Source: Agrobacterium leguminum
GTDB taxonomy: Bacteria; Pseudomonadota; Alphaproteobacteria; Rhizobiales; Rhizobiaceae
Direction: 5' to 3'
Length of the DNA: 64,000 nucleotides
Assembly: GCF_015704895.1 (NCBI RefSeq)
Contig: NZ_JADQWB010000013.1
Span: 1-64,000 of the forward strand
Below are positions 52,362 through 60,484 of the stretch, piece by piece. Position numbers and translations under genes: made by a program. Every line of letters begins with the position of its first letter. The stretch's first letter is position 1. The notes below the pieces were generated by a model, which was not told where the DNA came from, made no database searches, and saw only the letters and a program-made list of their open reading frames with translations.

Positions 52362-52895
52362 TCAAACCAGATAGATAACGGGGAAAATGACGATCCAGAC
52401 GAGATCGATCACATGCCACAGCGTCGTCACCAGCGTGACGTTCTCGTTTTTCGGGAAGACTGCGACGAGAAACAGCAGCACGGCCACGAAGACGACATGC
52501 AGCAGGTGGAAGCCGGTGAGCAGGAAATAAAGCTCGAAGAACGCGCCATAGGCGGGATCGGAGGCGAAGGCGATTTCGGTGGAATATTCATGGAGTTTTA
52601 CGCCGACGAAAAAGAAGCCCAGCAGACCGGCAAGCACGAGCGCCCGCCTTTTGCCCGGCAGCGCGGTGTGACAGCTGGCCGCGACGGCCGCCTGCCAGCC
52701 GCTCGCCAGCAAAATCAAAGTGTTGAAGCCGGCAAGCTGCGGCTGCAAATGCTGACGCGCGGCAGCGAATGCATCGGGATTGAGGGCGAAGGCAATGATG
52801 AAAGCGCCGGTCAGCGCGCCGAAGGCGGCAAGCTCGCTCCAGACCAGAATCCAAAGGAGCACGTTTCCGCTTTCCTCTTCCGTATTTGTCGCCAT
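52362..52895 (-). CDS. norE: NorE, cytochrome c oxidase subunit III-like protein
   Basis: 177 residues from the ATG at 52895; a GTG 11 codons upstream is an alternative. Five hydrophobic helices in the COX3 pattern: LLWILVWSELAAFGALTGAF, GFFFVGVKLHEYSTEI, FFELYFLLTGFHLLHVVFVA and LVTTLWHVIDLVWIVIFPVI. First gene of norEF. An NnrR-type box lies 60-75 bp upstream, shared with the divergent nnrU unit. Confidence 0.92.
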   Translation of the reverse strand: MATNTEEESGNVLLWILVWSELAAFGALTGAFIIAFALNPDAFAAARQHLQPQLAGFNTLILLASGWQAAVAASCHTALPGKRRALVLAGLLGFFFVGVKLHEYSTEIAFASDPAYGAFFELYFLLTGFHLLHVVFVAVLLFLVAVFPKNENVTLVTTLWHVIDLVWIVIFPVIYLV

Positions 52896-52950
52896 GGCCT
52901 TGTCCGTAATTGTAAAACAGCAAGCCACGCTTAGGCGTCCTCAAACCCCG

Positions 52951-52996
52951 CTTCTTTGCGGTCGGTCAAAGAAGGGAGCGCGCAAAGTCCTATTGT
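52951..52996. promoter_or_regulatory. Shared NnrR-type box between norE and the nnrU operon
   Basis: CTTCTTTG and CAAAGAAG (52951-52974) are perfect 8-bp arms around N8; the core TTTGCGGTCGGTCAAA is 52955-52970. On the plus strand TATTGT (52991-52996) is centred exactly 31 bp downstream, so the plus-strand promoter fits class II geometry best. A second palindrome TTGTCATGACAA (52993-53004) overlaps this -10. Confidence 0.8.
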
Positions 52997-53032
52997 CATG
53001 ACAAAGCGCAACTCTCAAAAATGGAGCTTCCC

Positions 53033-53188
53033 ATGAACGACGCACAGGTCGGGCTGATTGTCGCAACCCCCGTTATCATTGGCTTTGCGGTGCTGTTGTA
53101 CCGTATGGGAGTGCTGCAGCGCATGGGCGCGGTTTCCGCCGTGCTTGCCTCCGTGGCCATTGCTTCGGTGCTGTTCCTGAACCAGTGA
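53033..53188 (+). CDS. 51-residue membrane protein ahead of nnrU
   Basis: ATG 53033 to TGA 53188, too short for usual gene finding. The product has two hydrophobic segments, VGLIVATPVIIGFAVLLYRM and VSAVLASVAIASVLFLNQ, joined by a short basic turn. Codon use matches its neighbours. It lies 12 bp before nnrU and behind the box at 52951-52974, so it should be made with NnrU under NO-respiring conditions. No family recognised. Confidence 0.65.
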   Translation: MNDAQVGLIVATPVIIGFAVLLYRMGVLQRMGAVSAVLASVAIASVLFLNQ

Positions 53189-53200
53189 GAAGACAGTCGC

Positions 53201-53878
53201 ATGCTTGAACTTGTCGCCGCTTTTTCGCTTTTCGTGGCGCTGCATTCCATTCCCGCCGTACCTGCCGTGCGCGGCCGGCTGATCGCGGCCATCGGCAGGC
53301 CTGCCTATTTCGGGGCCTATTCCGTCGTCTCGCTTCTGACGCTGGGCTGGGTATTTTATGCCGCGCTGTCGGTCGATTATATTCCGCTCTGGGATGTCGC
53401 GCCCTGGCAGGCGCATGTCACCTTTCTCGCTGCCCCAATTGGCCTGTTTTTCGTGCTGGCTGGCCTCCTCAGCGTCAATCCGCTCTCCATTTCCGTGCGG
53501 CAGGGGCAGGAGCCGGGGGCCATTGTCCGCATCACCCGCCATCCGGTGCTTATCGGTTTCCTGTTCTGGTCGCTTGGCCATGTCGTGCCGAATGGCGACC
53601 TGCGCTCCGTCATCCTGTTCGGCGGCTTTGCACTGTTTTCGATGGGCGGAATGGCCATGACCGAGAAACGCGCCCGGAAAAGGCTGGGGAATGCGTGGAA
53701 CTTGGCGGCTGCCGGAAGCACTACGATTCCCTTCGCGGCGGCTCTCACAGGCAAAACCCGCATCGCCGTCGATGGGCCGATGCTGCTCGCCGCGGCGCTG
53801 ACGGGGTTGACGGTGTGGTGGCTGCTGGCCGGCGGCCATGCCATGCTCTTCGGCGCGGACCCCATGGCCTATCTCTGA
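53201..53878 (+). CDS. nnrU: NnrU family membrane protein
   Basis: 225 residues with 5-6 membrane helices. The NnrU pattern is clear: AAFSLFVALHSIPAVPAVRG at the start, RLIAAIGRPAYFGAYSVVSL, then VRITRHPVLIGFLFWSLGHV (about 108-127) and GGMAMTEKRARKRLG. Required with nor and nir genes for denitrification in related bacteria; molecular role not settled. Converges on ubiX with a 4-bp gap. Confidence 0.92.
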   Translation: MLELVAAFSLFVALHSIPAVPAVRGRLIAAIGRPAYFGAYSVVSLLTLGWVFYAALSVDYIPLWDVAPWQAHVTFLAAPIGLFFVLAGLLSVNPLSISVRQGQEPGAIVRITRHPVLIGFLFWSLGHVVPNGDLRSVILFGGFALFSMGGMAMTEKRARKRLGNAWNLAAAGSTTIPFAAALTGKTRIAVDGPMLLAAALTGLTVWWLLAGGHAMLFGADPMAYL

Positions 53879-53882
53879 TCGC

Positions 53883-54473
53883 TTAGGGCGCCTTCACCAT
53901 ATGCGGCTGCCATATCGGTGCCTGCGGCGCGGAAGCGATGCCGAGCTGATCGATGGCGCGGGCGGCAAGCTGGTCGACAAAATCGTTGACGCTTTGCGGC
54001 CTGTTGTAAAAGGCCGGCACCGGCGGCATGACGATGGCGCCAGCCTCCGTCACCGTGCACATGTTGCGCAGATGGATAAGATGCAGCGGCGTCTCGCGCG
54101 TCATCAGCACAAGTTTCCGACGTTCCTTCAGATGCACATCGGCGGCGCGGGTAAGGAGATTGTCCGAAAGCCCGGTTGCAATGGCCGCGAGCGTCCGCAT
54201 GGAGCAAGGGGCGACGATCATGCCGGCCGTCGGGAAAGAGCCGCTGGCAATCGCCGCGCCGATATCGTCGATGGCATGATTGACGCCGGCGAGCGAAAAC
54301 ATCCGCCCCATGGCTTGCGCCCCTTCCTCATGCAACACGGTGCGTCTGGCGGATTGCGACAGGACGAGATGGATTTCGACGCTTTTCATCGCTGCGAGGC
54401 GCTCGATAATACGCAGGGCGATGCCGGCACCCGAAGCGCCGGTGACGCCGACCACGACGCGGCACGGGGTCAT
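53883..54473 (-). CDS. ubiX: UbiX-type flavin prenyltransferase
   Basis: 196 residues from the ATG at 54473, which overlaps the ubiD stop by 4 bp. FMN-binding GVTGASGAGIALR (about 8-20), APCSMRTLAAIATGL (about 88-102), and RETPLHLIHLRNM (about 126-138), the prenyl-transfer active-site region. It makes prenylated FMN, the cofactor of UbiD. The coupling with ubiD is strong evidence for the pair. Confidence 0.93.
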   Translation of the reverse strand: MTPCRVVVGVTGASGAGIALRIIERLAAMKSVEIHLVLSQSARRTVLHEEGAQAMGRMFSLAGVNHAIDDIGAAIASGSFPTAGMIVAPCSMRTLAAIATGLSDNLLTRAADVHLKERRKLVLMTRETPLHLIHLRNMCTVTEAGAIVMPPVPAFYNRPQSVNDFVDQLAARAIDQLGIASAPQAPIWQPHMVKAP

Positions 54474-55984
54474 GGCCGTTCTCCAAGGCCGAGATCGCGC
54501 CACATCAGATCCACTTTCGCGATCACGTCAGGCGTCATGGATAGCACGCGGCCCCATTCGCGCTCCGTCTCCGGCGGTAGCTTGCGGGTGGCGTCCAGCC
54601 CCATCTTGCCGCCGAGACCGGCTTTAGGAGAGGCGAAGTCGAGATAATCGATTGGCGTATCGTCGATGATCGTCGTATCGCGCGAAGCATCGAAACGGGT
54701 GGATAGCGCCCATATGACATCCGCCCAGTTGCGCACATCAATGTCGGGATCGACCAGAATGATGAGCTTCACATAGCTGAACTGCGGCAGCATCGACCAA
54801 AGGCCCATCATCACCCGCTTTGCCTGTCCCGGGTAACGCTTGTCGATGGATGCGACCATGACGCGGTAGGAACAGGCCTCCGGCGGCATCCATAGATCGA
54901 CGATTTCCGCAAACTGCTTTTTCACGAGCGGCAGGAAAATCTCGAGCATGGCTTCACCGAGAACCGAGGGTTCGTCCGGCGGCCGGCCGGTATAGGTGGA
55001 AAGATAGATCGGATCGCGGCGCATGGTGATTGCCGAGAGCGTCATGACCGGGAAGGATTCGACCGAATTATAATAGCCGGTATGGTCGCCATAGGGGCCT
55101 TCGAGTGCCGTTTCCGTTGCCGAAACGGTGCCCTCCAGCACGATCTCGGCATTGGCCGGCACCGGCATCGGCACGGTCAAGGCTTTTGCGATGCGGCTTT
55201 TCGAGCCGCGCAGCAGGCCGGAGAAGCCAAGCTCGCTGATATGGTCGGGAAGCGGCATCACGGCGGCGAGAATGGTGGCAGGATCGGCCCCAATGGCGAC
55301 GGTAACAGGCATATCCAGCCCGCGCGCCCGCCACAGCCGGTGGTGATGCGCGCCGCCGCGATGCGCCAGCCAGCGCATGATCACCCTGTCCGGTCCCAAC
55401 ACCTGCATGCGATAGATGCCGACATTGATATCGTCGGGATCGTCAGGCGAACGGGTGATAACCAGCGGCCATGTGATGAGCGGGGCCGGCTCGCCCGGCC
55501 AGCACCATTGCACCGGCAGGCAGGCAAGATCGACCGCATCACCCGTCAGTGCCTTTTCCTGCACCGGCGCGCGCGAGACGTTGCGTGGCCGCATGGAAAG
55601 TGCTGCTCTCAGAAGAGGTAGCTTACCCCATGCCTCGGCCATGGATTTCGGCGGCTGCGGCTCGCGCAATTCGGCGAGCGTTCGTCCAAGTGCGGGCAGG
55701 CCGCCGGTCTCCAGCCCCAACCCCCATTCGATGCGCTGCCGCGTGCCGAACAGATTGGCAAGCAGCGGCATTTCCCGCACCTTGCCCTCATGGTCGACAG
55801 GTCGCTCGAAAAGCAGCGCGGGTCCGCCATCGGCGAGCACGCGGCGGTGGATTTCAGTGATTTCGTGCACCAGCGATACCGGCTGGCGGATTCGCCGCAG
55901 CTGCCCACGTTCTTCCAGCAGCCGGATGAAACCGCGCAGATCGGCGGTGCGGATGGGTCTCGTTTCTGTTGCTTCGTCTCTCAT
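54470..55984 (-). CDS. ubiD: UbiD family prenyl-FMN-dependent decarboxylase
   Basis: 504 residues from the ATG at 55984; a start 10 codons earlier at 56014 is possible. Cofactor and substrate motifs: DDINVGIYRMQVLGPDRVIM (about 185-204), RWLAHRGGAHHHR (about 205-217), then EGPYGDHTGYYNS (about 300-312). Canonical UbiD decarboxylates 4-hydroxy-3-polyprenylbenzoate in ubiquinone synthesis, a step that needs no oxygen. Location next to ubiTUV in a denitrification cluster fits that role; decarboxylation of another aromatic acid is the alternative. Confidence 0.9.
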   Translation of the reverse strand: MRDEATETRPIRTADLRGFIRLLEERGQLRRIRQPVSLVHEITEIHRRVLADGGPALLFERPVDHEGKVREMPLLANLFGTRQRIEWGLGLETGGLPALGRTLAELREPQPPKSMAEAWGKLPLLRAALSMRPRNVSRAPVQEKALTGDAVDLACLPVQWCWPGEPAPLITWPLVITRSPDDPDDINVGIYRMQVLGPDRVIMRWLAHRGGAHHHRLWRARGLDMPVTVAIGADPATILAAVMPLPDHISELGFSGLLRGSKSRIAKALTVPMPVPANAEIVLEGTVSATETALEGPYGDHTGYYNSVESFPVMTLSAITMRRDPIYLSTYTGRPPDEPSVLGEAMLEIFLPLVKKQFAEIVDLWMPPEACSYRVMVASIDKRYPGQAKRVMMGLWSMLPQFSYVKLIILVDPDIDVRNWADVIWALSTRFDASRDTTIIDDTPIDYLDFASPKAGLGGKMGLDATRKLPPETEREWGRVLSMTPDVIAKVDLMWRDLGLGERP

Positions 55985-56039
55985 GCCGCCTGTTTGCAGG
56001 CGCCAGTGCGGCATGTCCTTGCGCTGCCGCAAATGCGGC

Positions 56040-56390
56040 TCAGTGCGAACGAAGATAGTCGGCGAGAACCAGAGCGTGGTTGTGTTCGGTATCGTGGGCG
56101 GCATAAAGCAGCGTGACCCGGCCCTTCGCCATCAGTTCCTTCATGTGCGCCACGGCATCGGGATTGGCCGAAAGCTCCTCACGATAATGCCGGGTGAATT
56201 CCTCAAAGCGAGACGGCATATGGGAGAAGTTCTTGCGCAATTCGTTGCTGGGCGCGATTTCCTTCATCCACAGGGAAAGCTTTGCGTTTTCCTTGCTCAT
56301 GCCGCGGGGCCAGAGCCGGTCTACCAGAATGCGCGCGCCGTCATCGTCGCTGGCGGGTTCGTAAATCCGTTTGACCCTTAAATCGGACAC
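56040..56390 (-). CDS. DUF488 family protein
   Basis: 116 residues from GTG 56390, chosen because AAGGAGG lies six bases upstream. The family pattern VKRIYEPASDDDGARILVDR, LWPRGMSKENAKLSLWMKEI, then LLYAAHDTEHNHALVL is clear. Function unknown. It is 55 bp upstream of ubiD on the same strand and divergent from ubiT, so it may be the first gene of a DUF488-ubiD-ubiX unit. Confidence 0.88.
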   Translation of the reverse strand: MSDLRVKRIYEPASDDDGARILVDRLWPRGMSKENAKLSLWMKEIAPSNELRKNFSHMPSRFEEFTRHYREELSANPDAVAHMKELMAKGRVTLLYAAHDTEHNHALVLADYLRSH

Positions 56391-56465
56391 GGGCGGCCTC
56401 CTTCGCTTGGCAAGTGAATGATTTATAGCGGCTTTTGTGAAGGTGCACCCGAAAATTTCCCTGTC

Positions 56466-56481
56466 TTTGCGTTCGCTCAAA
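56466..56481. promoter_or_regulatory. NnrR-type box upstream of ubiT
   Basis: TTTGCGTTCGCTCAAA, nearly identical in its outer bases to the norE/nnrU box. It lies 58 bp before the ubiT start, with a weak -10-like TAGGTT near 56503-56508. It is also 76 bp from the divergent DUF488 gene, where no good -10 is visible. Confidence 0.7.
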
Positions 56482-56539
56482 CCGCCACCCGCGCGTTGCG
56501 GTTAGGTTGCCGCCCGCAACTGAGCCGACAGGACCTTTC

Positions 56540-57055
56540 ATGAGACCTTTTCCCGCCGCCATCGCCCGCCCCATGAATTTTCTGCCCATTGCCGTGGTGC
56601 AGCGAGCGACGGCGGCGATGCTGGCGCAGATCATGAAGCGGCATCCGGATATGTTCGTCCGGCTCGGTGAACATCGTGGCAAGCGCTACGCCTTTCTGCC
56701 CGTCGATCTCCCCTTCGCCTTCATGGTCGAGCCGGCAGGTCCCGCCATCACCGTCAGCCGCAAGGCCCGCCTGCCCAAGACGGACGCGGCGGTCGAGGGA
56801 CCGCTTTTCATGCTGCTTGCGTTGATGGAGGGGCGGCAGGATGCCGATGCGCTGTTTTTTTCGCGTGACCTGAGCGTGACGGGTGACATGGAGGCGATGC
56901 TGGCGCTGCGCAATGCGCTCGATGATAGCGGCATCGATCTGCCGCGCGATCTCGGTGCATTTGCCGGACCTTTCGCGCCAATGGTAACGGGCCTTGCGAA
57001 CCGCCTGCGCGGCCATGTTCTATCCGAAACGCGGGGAGGTAAGGCATGGAACTGA
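56540..57055 (+). CDS. ubiT: UbiT, SCP2-type lipid carrier for oxygen-independent ubiquinone synthesis
   Basis: 171 residues from ATG 56540. SCP2-like core: GKRYAFLPVDLPFAFMVEP, then ALMEGRQDADALFFSRDLSV (about 95-114) and TGDMEAMLALRNALDDSGID. UbiT binds hydrophobic quinone precursors and works with UbiU and UbiV when oxygen is absent. Its stop overlaps the ubiU start by 10 bp. Identification rests on the SCP2 pattern plus the ubiUV operon. Confidence 0.9.
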   Translation: MRPFPAAIARPMNFLPIAVVQRATAAMLAQIMKRHPDMFVRLGEHRGKRYAFLPVDLPFAFMVEPAGPAITVSRKARLPKTDAAVEGPLFMLLALMEGRQDADALFFSRDLSVTGDMEAMLALRNALDDSGIDLPRDLGAFAGPFAPMVTGLANRLRGHVLSETRGGKAWN

Positions 57056-58023
57056 TCTGTCCTGCGGGAACGCCCGCCGCCTTTCGCGAGGCCGTGGATG
57101 CCGGTGCCGATGCCGTCTATTGCGGGTTTCGCGATGAAACCAATGCCCGCAATTTCCCCGGCCTTAATTTTTCCCGCGAGGAACTTGCCGAGGCCATCGT
57201 TTACGCGAAAAAGCGCGGTGTCCAGACCTTCGTGGCGCTCAACACCTTCATGCGCGCCGGGCATGAGGATATCTGGTATCGCGGCGCGGCCGATGCCGTG
57301 AAGGCGGGGGCGGACGCGCTTATCCTTGCCGATTTCGGCCTGATGGCGCATGTGGCGGAACATCATCCGCAGCAGCGGATCCACGTCTCCGTGCAGGCCT
57401 CCGCCTCCAATGCGGATGCGGTGAATTTCCTCGTCGATGCCTTCGGCGCGAAACGCGTGGTGCTGCCGCGCACGCTGACGATTGCCGACATCGCCCGGCT
57501 GGCGCGGCAAATCCGCTGCGAGATCGAAATCTTCGTGTTTGGCGGCCTCTGCGTCATGGCGGAGGGGCGCTGCTCGCTATCCTCCTACGCGACAGGCAAG
57601 TCACCCAACATGAACGGCGTCTGCTCGCCGGCAAGCCATGTCCGCTACCGGCAGGACGGGCAGGAGCTGGTGTCGGAACTTGGCGATTATACCATCAACC
57701 GTTTTCCGGCCGGCGAGGCGGCGGGTTACCCCACGCTGTGCAAGGGCCGTTTCGAGATTGCCGATGACAGGTCCTATGCCTTCGAGGATCCGGTGTCGCT
57801 TGACGTGATGGACCAGATCGATGCCTTGCGCGAGGCGGGGGTCAGCGCGCTAAAGATCGAGGGCCGCCAGCGCGGCAAGGCCTATGTGGCGGAAGTGGTT
57901 TCCACCCTGCACCGGGCGCTTGCTGCCGGTGCTGAAGAGCGTGGCAGGCTGCTTTCCCGCCTCCGGCTCTTGAGCGAAGGCCAGCGCACCACCGTCGGTG
58001 CTTATGAGAAACGCTGGAGATGA
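57046..58023 (+). CDS. ubiU: UbiU, Fe-S hydroxylase component (U32 family)
   Basis: 325 residues. U32 peptidase-like fold with LICPAGTPAAFREAVDAGAD (about 3-22). Cysteines at 169 (GGLCVMAEG), 176 (GRCSLSS), 193 (NGVCSPA) and 232 (TLCKG) match the four 4Fe-4S ligands of E. coli UbiU. UbiU and UbiV form a heterodimer that hydroxylates ubiquinone precursors without O2, with prephenate as oxygen donor. It overlaps ubiV by 4 bp. Confidence 0.94.
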   Translation: MELICPAGTPAAFREAVDAGADAVYCGFRDETNARNFPGLNFSREELAEAIVYAKKRGVQTFVALNTFMRAGHEDIWYRGAADAVKAGADALILADFGLMAHVAEHHPQQRIHVSVQASASNADAVNFLVDAFGAKRVVLPRTLTIADIARLARQIRCEIEIFVFGGLCVMAEGRCSLSSYATGKSPNMNGVCSPASHVRYRQDGQELVSELGDYTINRFPAGEAAGYPTLCKGRFEIADDRSYAFEDPVSLDVMDQIDALREAGVSALKIEGRQRGKAYVAEVVSTLHRALAAGAEERGRLLSRLRLLSEGQRTTVGAYEKRWR

Positions 58024-58967
58024 CGGCGATGGCAAAACCCGCAAAAGCCACATTGGCGCTCGGCCCGGTCCTCTATCTCTGGCAGAGCGAGAAATGGCGC
58101 GATTTCTATTTCCGCATCGCCGATGAAGCGCCCGTCAGCCATGTCTATCTCGGTGAAACCGTCTGCTCCAAACGGTTTCATTTCACCGAGCCGCATCTGG
58201 CAGAGGTGATCGAGCGGCTGGAGAGTGCGGGGAAACAGGTGATCCTCTCGACGCTTTCGCTGGTGACGCTGGAGCGGGAAAGTCGCCACCTGCGCGGCCT
58301 GATCGCCGATAGTCCCTATCCGGTCGAGGCGAACGATCTTTCCGCGCTCGGCATGCTGCACGGCACGCCGCATGTCGTCGGTCCAATGGTGAATGTCTAT
58401 AATGCCGCGACCGCGCGGTTGCTGTCGTCTCGCGGCGCGAGCGCCATATGCCTGCCGCCGGAACTGCCGATGACCTCGGTGGAGCGCATCGTGGCGCAGA
58501 CGCCTGATGTGGACTTCGAAATCTTCGCCTTCGGCCGCCTGCCGCTCGCCATTTCGGCGCGCTGCGCCCATGCCCGCGCCAAGGGCAATATCAAGGATAA
58601 TTGCCAGTTCGTCTGCGGGGACGATCCGGATGGATTGCCGGTACGCACGCTCGACCGGCAGTCGTTTCTGGCGCTGAACGGCGTACAGACGGTGTCGCAT
58701 ACCTGCCAGTCGCTGCTTGGCGAATTACAGGATCTGGCCGCCGCCGGCATTTCCCGCTTCCGGCTGTCGCCGCAGGACTGCGACATGGTTGCGGTGGCGC
58801 AAATCCATGACGATGTTCTGGCCGGCAGGCGGGAGGCGGAGGACGGTCTTGCGCGTCTCGGGCAAATCTATCCGGATGTGCCCTTTTCCAATGGTTTTCA
58901 CCACGGGCAGGAAGGGGCGGCTTGGATCGCCCGCGCCCGCAACACGGCGCACGGGGTGAATGCATGA
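58020..58967 (+). CDS. ubiV: UbiV, Fe-S partner of UbiU
   Basis: 315 residues from ATG 58020 (another ATG follows three codons later). Cysteines at about 49 (ETVCSKRF), 182 (ARCAHARAKG), 195 and 199 (DNCQFVCGDD) reproduce the spacing of the four E. coli UbiV cluster ligands. The rest is a U32-like barrel. It ends with a 4-bp overlap into a gene of unknown function. Confidence 0.93.
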   Translation: MTAMAKPAKATLALGPVLYLWQSEKWRDFYFRIADEAPVSHVYLGETVCSKRFHFTEPHLAEVIERLESAGKQVILSTLSLVTLERESRHLRGLIADSPYPVEANDLSALGMLHGTPHVVGPMVNVYNAATARLLSSRGASAICLPPELPMTSVERIVAQTPDVDFEIFAFGRLPLAISARCAHARAKGNIKDNCQFVCGDDPDGLPVRTLDRQSFLALNGVQTVSHTCQSLLGELQDLAAAGISRFRLSPQDCDMVAVAQIHDDVLAGRREAEDGLARLGQIYPDVPFSNGFHHGQEGAAWIARARNTAHGVNA

Positions 58968-59347
58968 CGACGAACGGGCAAAGCGAGCAAAAGCTGCCCG
59001 CAGCGACGCCGGGCGGAGCGGATATCGCGGCGGCAATCCATCTGGTGCGCGACATTGTCTTGCAGAGCGCGCTTGATTGCGGCTGCCGCGACAGGGTGCA
59101 CGAGGCGCTGCGCGAACTCGAGGATTTCGAGCGCCAGCGCAATATCGTCAAGCTTCTGGCCGCCGCCCGCGAGGAGCGGCGCAAGATCGCGCTCCTGACC
59201 GAGATGCTCTGCGATTTCGCCGAAGACGACACGGTGGATCAAGGCGTGGTTGAAACCGCAAGCCTGATGTTTCTCGATATCGCCGCCGCCGCTCAGGAGG
59301 GCTCGCGGCTCCTGCGGGACGCGCTCTCACTCAAGAAGGGTGAGTAA
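58964..59347 (+). CDS. Uncharacterised helical protein coupled to ubiTUV
   Basis: 127 residues from ATG 58964, overlapping the ubiV stop by 4 bp. Almost all helix by composition, with no membrane segment or signal. A Cys pair lies at DCGCRDRVHEAL (about 38-49), and a charged helix FERQRNIVKLLAAAREERRK follows (about 55-74). I recognise no family. Translational coupling suggests an accessory to anaerobic ubiquinone synthesis or a regulator of the cluster. Confidence 0.7.
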   Translation: MTTNGQSEQKLPAATPGGADIAAAIHLVRDIVLQSALDCGCRDRVHEALRELEDFERQRNIVKLLAAAREERRKIALLTEMLCDFAEDDTVDQGVVETASLMFLDIAAAAQEGSRLLRDALSLKKGE

Positions 59348-59366
59348 ATCCCTGTTTTCGGCCCTG

Positions 59367-59382
59367 TTTGATCCTGCGCAAA
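59367..59382 (+). promoter_or_regulatory. NnrR-type box upstream of the ABC-nnrS operon
   Basis: TTTGATCCTGCGCAAA fits TTTG-N8-CAAA. It lies 113 bp before the binding-protein gene, further than in the other promoters, and the -10 region is weak (TGTCAT at 59401-59406, centred 29 bp away). Confidence 0.55.
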
Positions 59383-59495
59383 GAGCGGGCGCTTGCAAAA
59401 TGTCATTTCCGGGGTGGTGACGCGCCGGGACCGGAAAACGGTCTGAGCGAGCGTTAGGTGCATTATGGCGCTTCCGGCGCGAAAGGATCAGGACC

Positions 59496-60479
59496 ATGGC
59501 CCATCTCACCCGTCGTCAGGCTCTTTCAGCCTTTTCCGGGCTCGCGGTCGCGACACTTGCCGCACCGCATGTTGCGAAGGCGGAAGCGCCGCTCACCTTT
59601 TATGGCCCTCCGGCCGCGCCCTCCGCCGTGCTGGCCCATGCGGTAAAGGCCGGGTTCCTGAAGGATGTCGCACCCGGAGCGGTCTTCAAAGCCTGGAAAA
59701 CGCCGGATGAAATGCGCGCCGCCGTCGCCTCTGGTTCCATGGGGGCGGTGGTGATGCCGAGCTACGGCGTCGCCAATCTCCACAATCGCGGTCTCGGCCT
59801 CGGGCTGTTGAACGTATTGACCACGGGCCTGCTCTATATCGTTTCGAAAGACGGGACGCTGAACTCCCTGCAGAGCCTTTCCGGCAAGACCCTCGCTTTG
59901 CCGTTCAAGAACGACATGCCCGATCTCGTGTTGCGCCGGCTTGTTGCCGAAAACGGCCTGAAGCCCGGCGACATCAAGCTGGAATATGCCGCCTCGCCGC
60001 CGGAAGCCGTGCAATTGCTGCTGACGGGACGGGTGGATGCCGCCCTGCTGAGCGAGCCGGCCGCGACCGCCGTGCTCATCAAGGCGAAATCGTTTTTCAT
60101 GACCGTCCATCGCACCATCGATATTCAGCGGGAATGGGCGAAGGTGGCGGGCAAGGCTGAAATTCCGCAGGCTGGCCTCGCCTTGACATCGCCGGTCCAG
60201 CAAAAACTCGGCAGGGCCGGTATCGAGGCTTTGCAGGACGCCATGGAGACGGCGCTCGCCAGCGCCGCGGCCGATCCGAAGATGGCGGCCGCTGCGGCCG
60301 CCGATGCCTTGGGTTTCCCGCCGGAAATCATCGCCGCCTCCTTTCCGACAAGTCATCTTTGCGCCCTGAAGGCGAGCGCTGCGCGCGCCGATCTTGAGGC
60401 GTTTTACGATGAGCTTGCCAGGGCCGACCCGGCAATCATCGGCGGCCGGCGGCCGGATGACGGGTTTTATCTGGTGTAG
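59496..60479 (+). CDS. ABC transporter substrate-binding protein (NitT/TauT type) with Tat-like signal
   Basis: 327 residues. N-terminus LTRRQALSAFSGLAVATLAA is a twin-arginine-type signal, with cleavage near VAKAEA. The mature protein is NMT1/SsuA-like: LTFYGPPAAPSAVLAHAVKA, then GAVVMPSYGVANLHNRGLGL (about 83-102) and LLLTGRVDAALLSEPAATAV (about 172-191). Relatives bind nitrate, sulfonates, thiamine precursors or other small anions and aromatics. The substrate cannot be told. First gene of a four-gene unit ending in an NnrS gene. Confidence 0.88.
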   Translation: MAHLTRRQALSAFSGLAVATLAAPHVAKAEAPLTFYGPPAAPSAVLAHAVKAGFLKDVAPGAVFKAWKTPDEMRAAVASGSMGAVVMPSYGVANLHNRGLGLGLLNVLTTGLLYIVSKDGTLNSLQSLSGKTLALPFKNDMPDLVLRRLVAENGLKPGDIKLEYAASPPEAVQLLLTGRVDAALLSEPAATAVLIKAKSFFMTVHRTIDIQREWAKVAGKAEIPQAGLALTSPVQQKLGRAGIEALQDAMETALASAAADPKMAAAAAADALGFPPEIIAASFPTSHLCALKASAARADLEAFYDELARADPAIIGGRRPDDGFYLV

Positions 60480-60484
60480 CAGGC

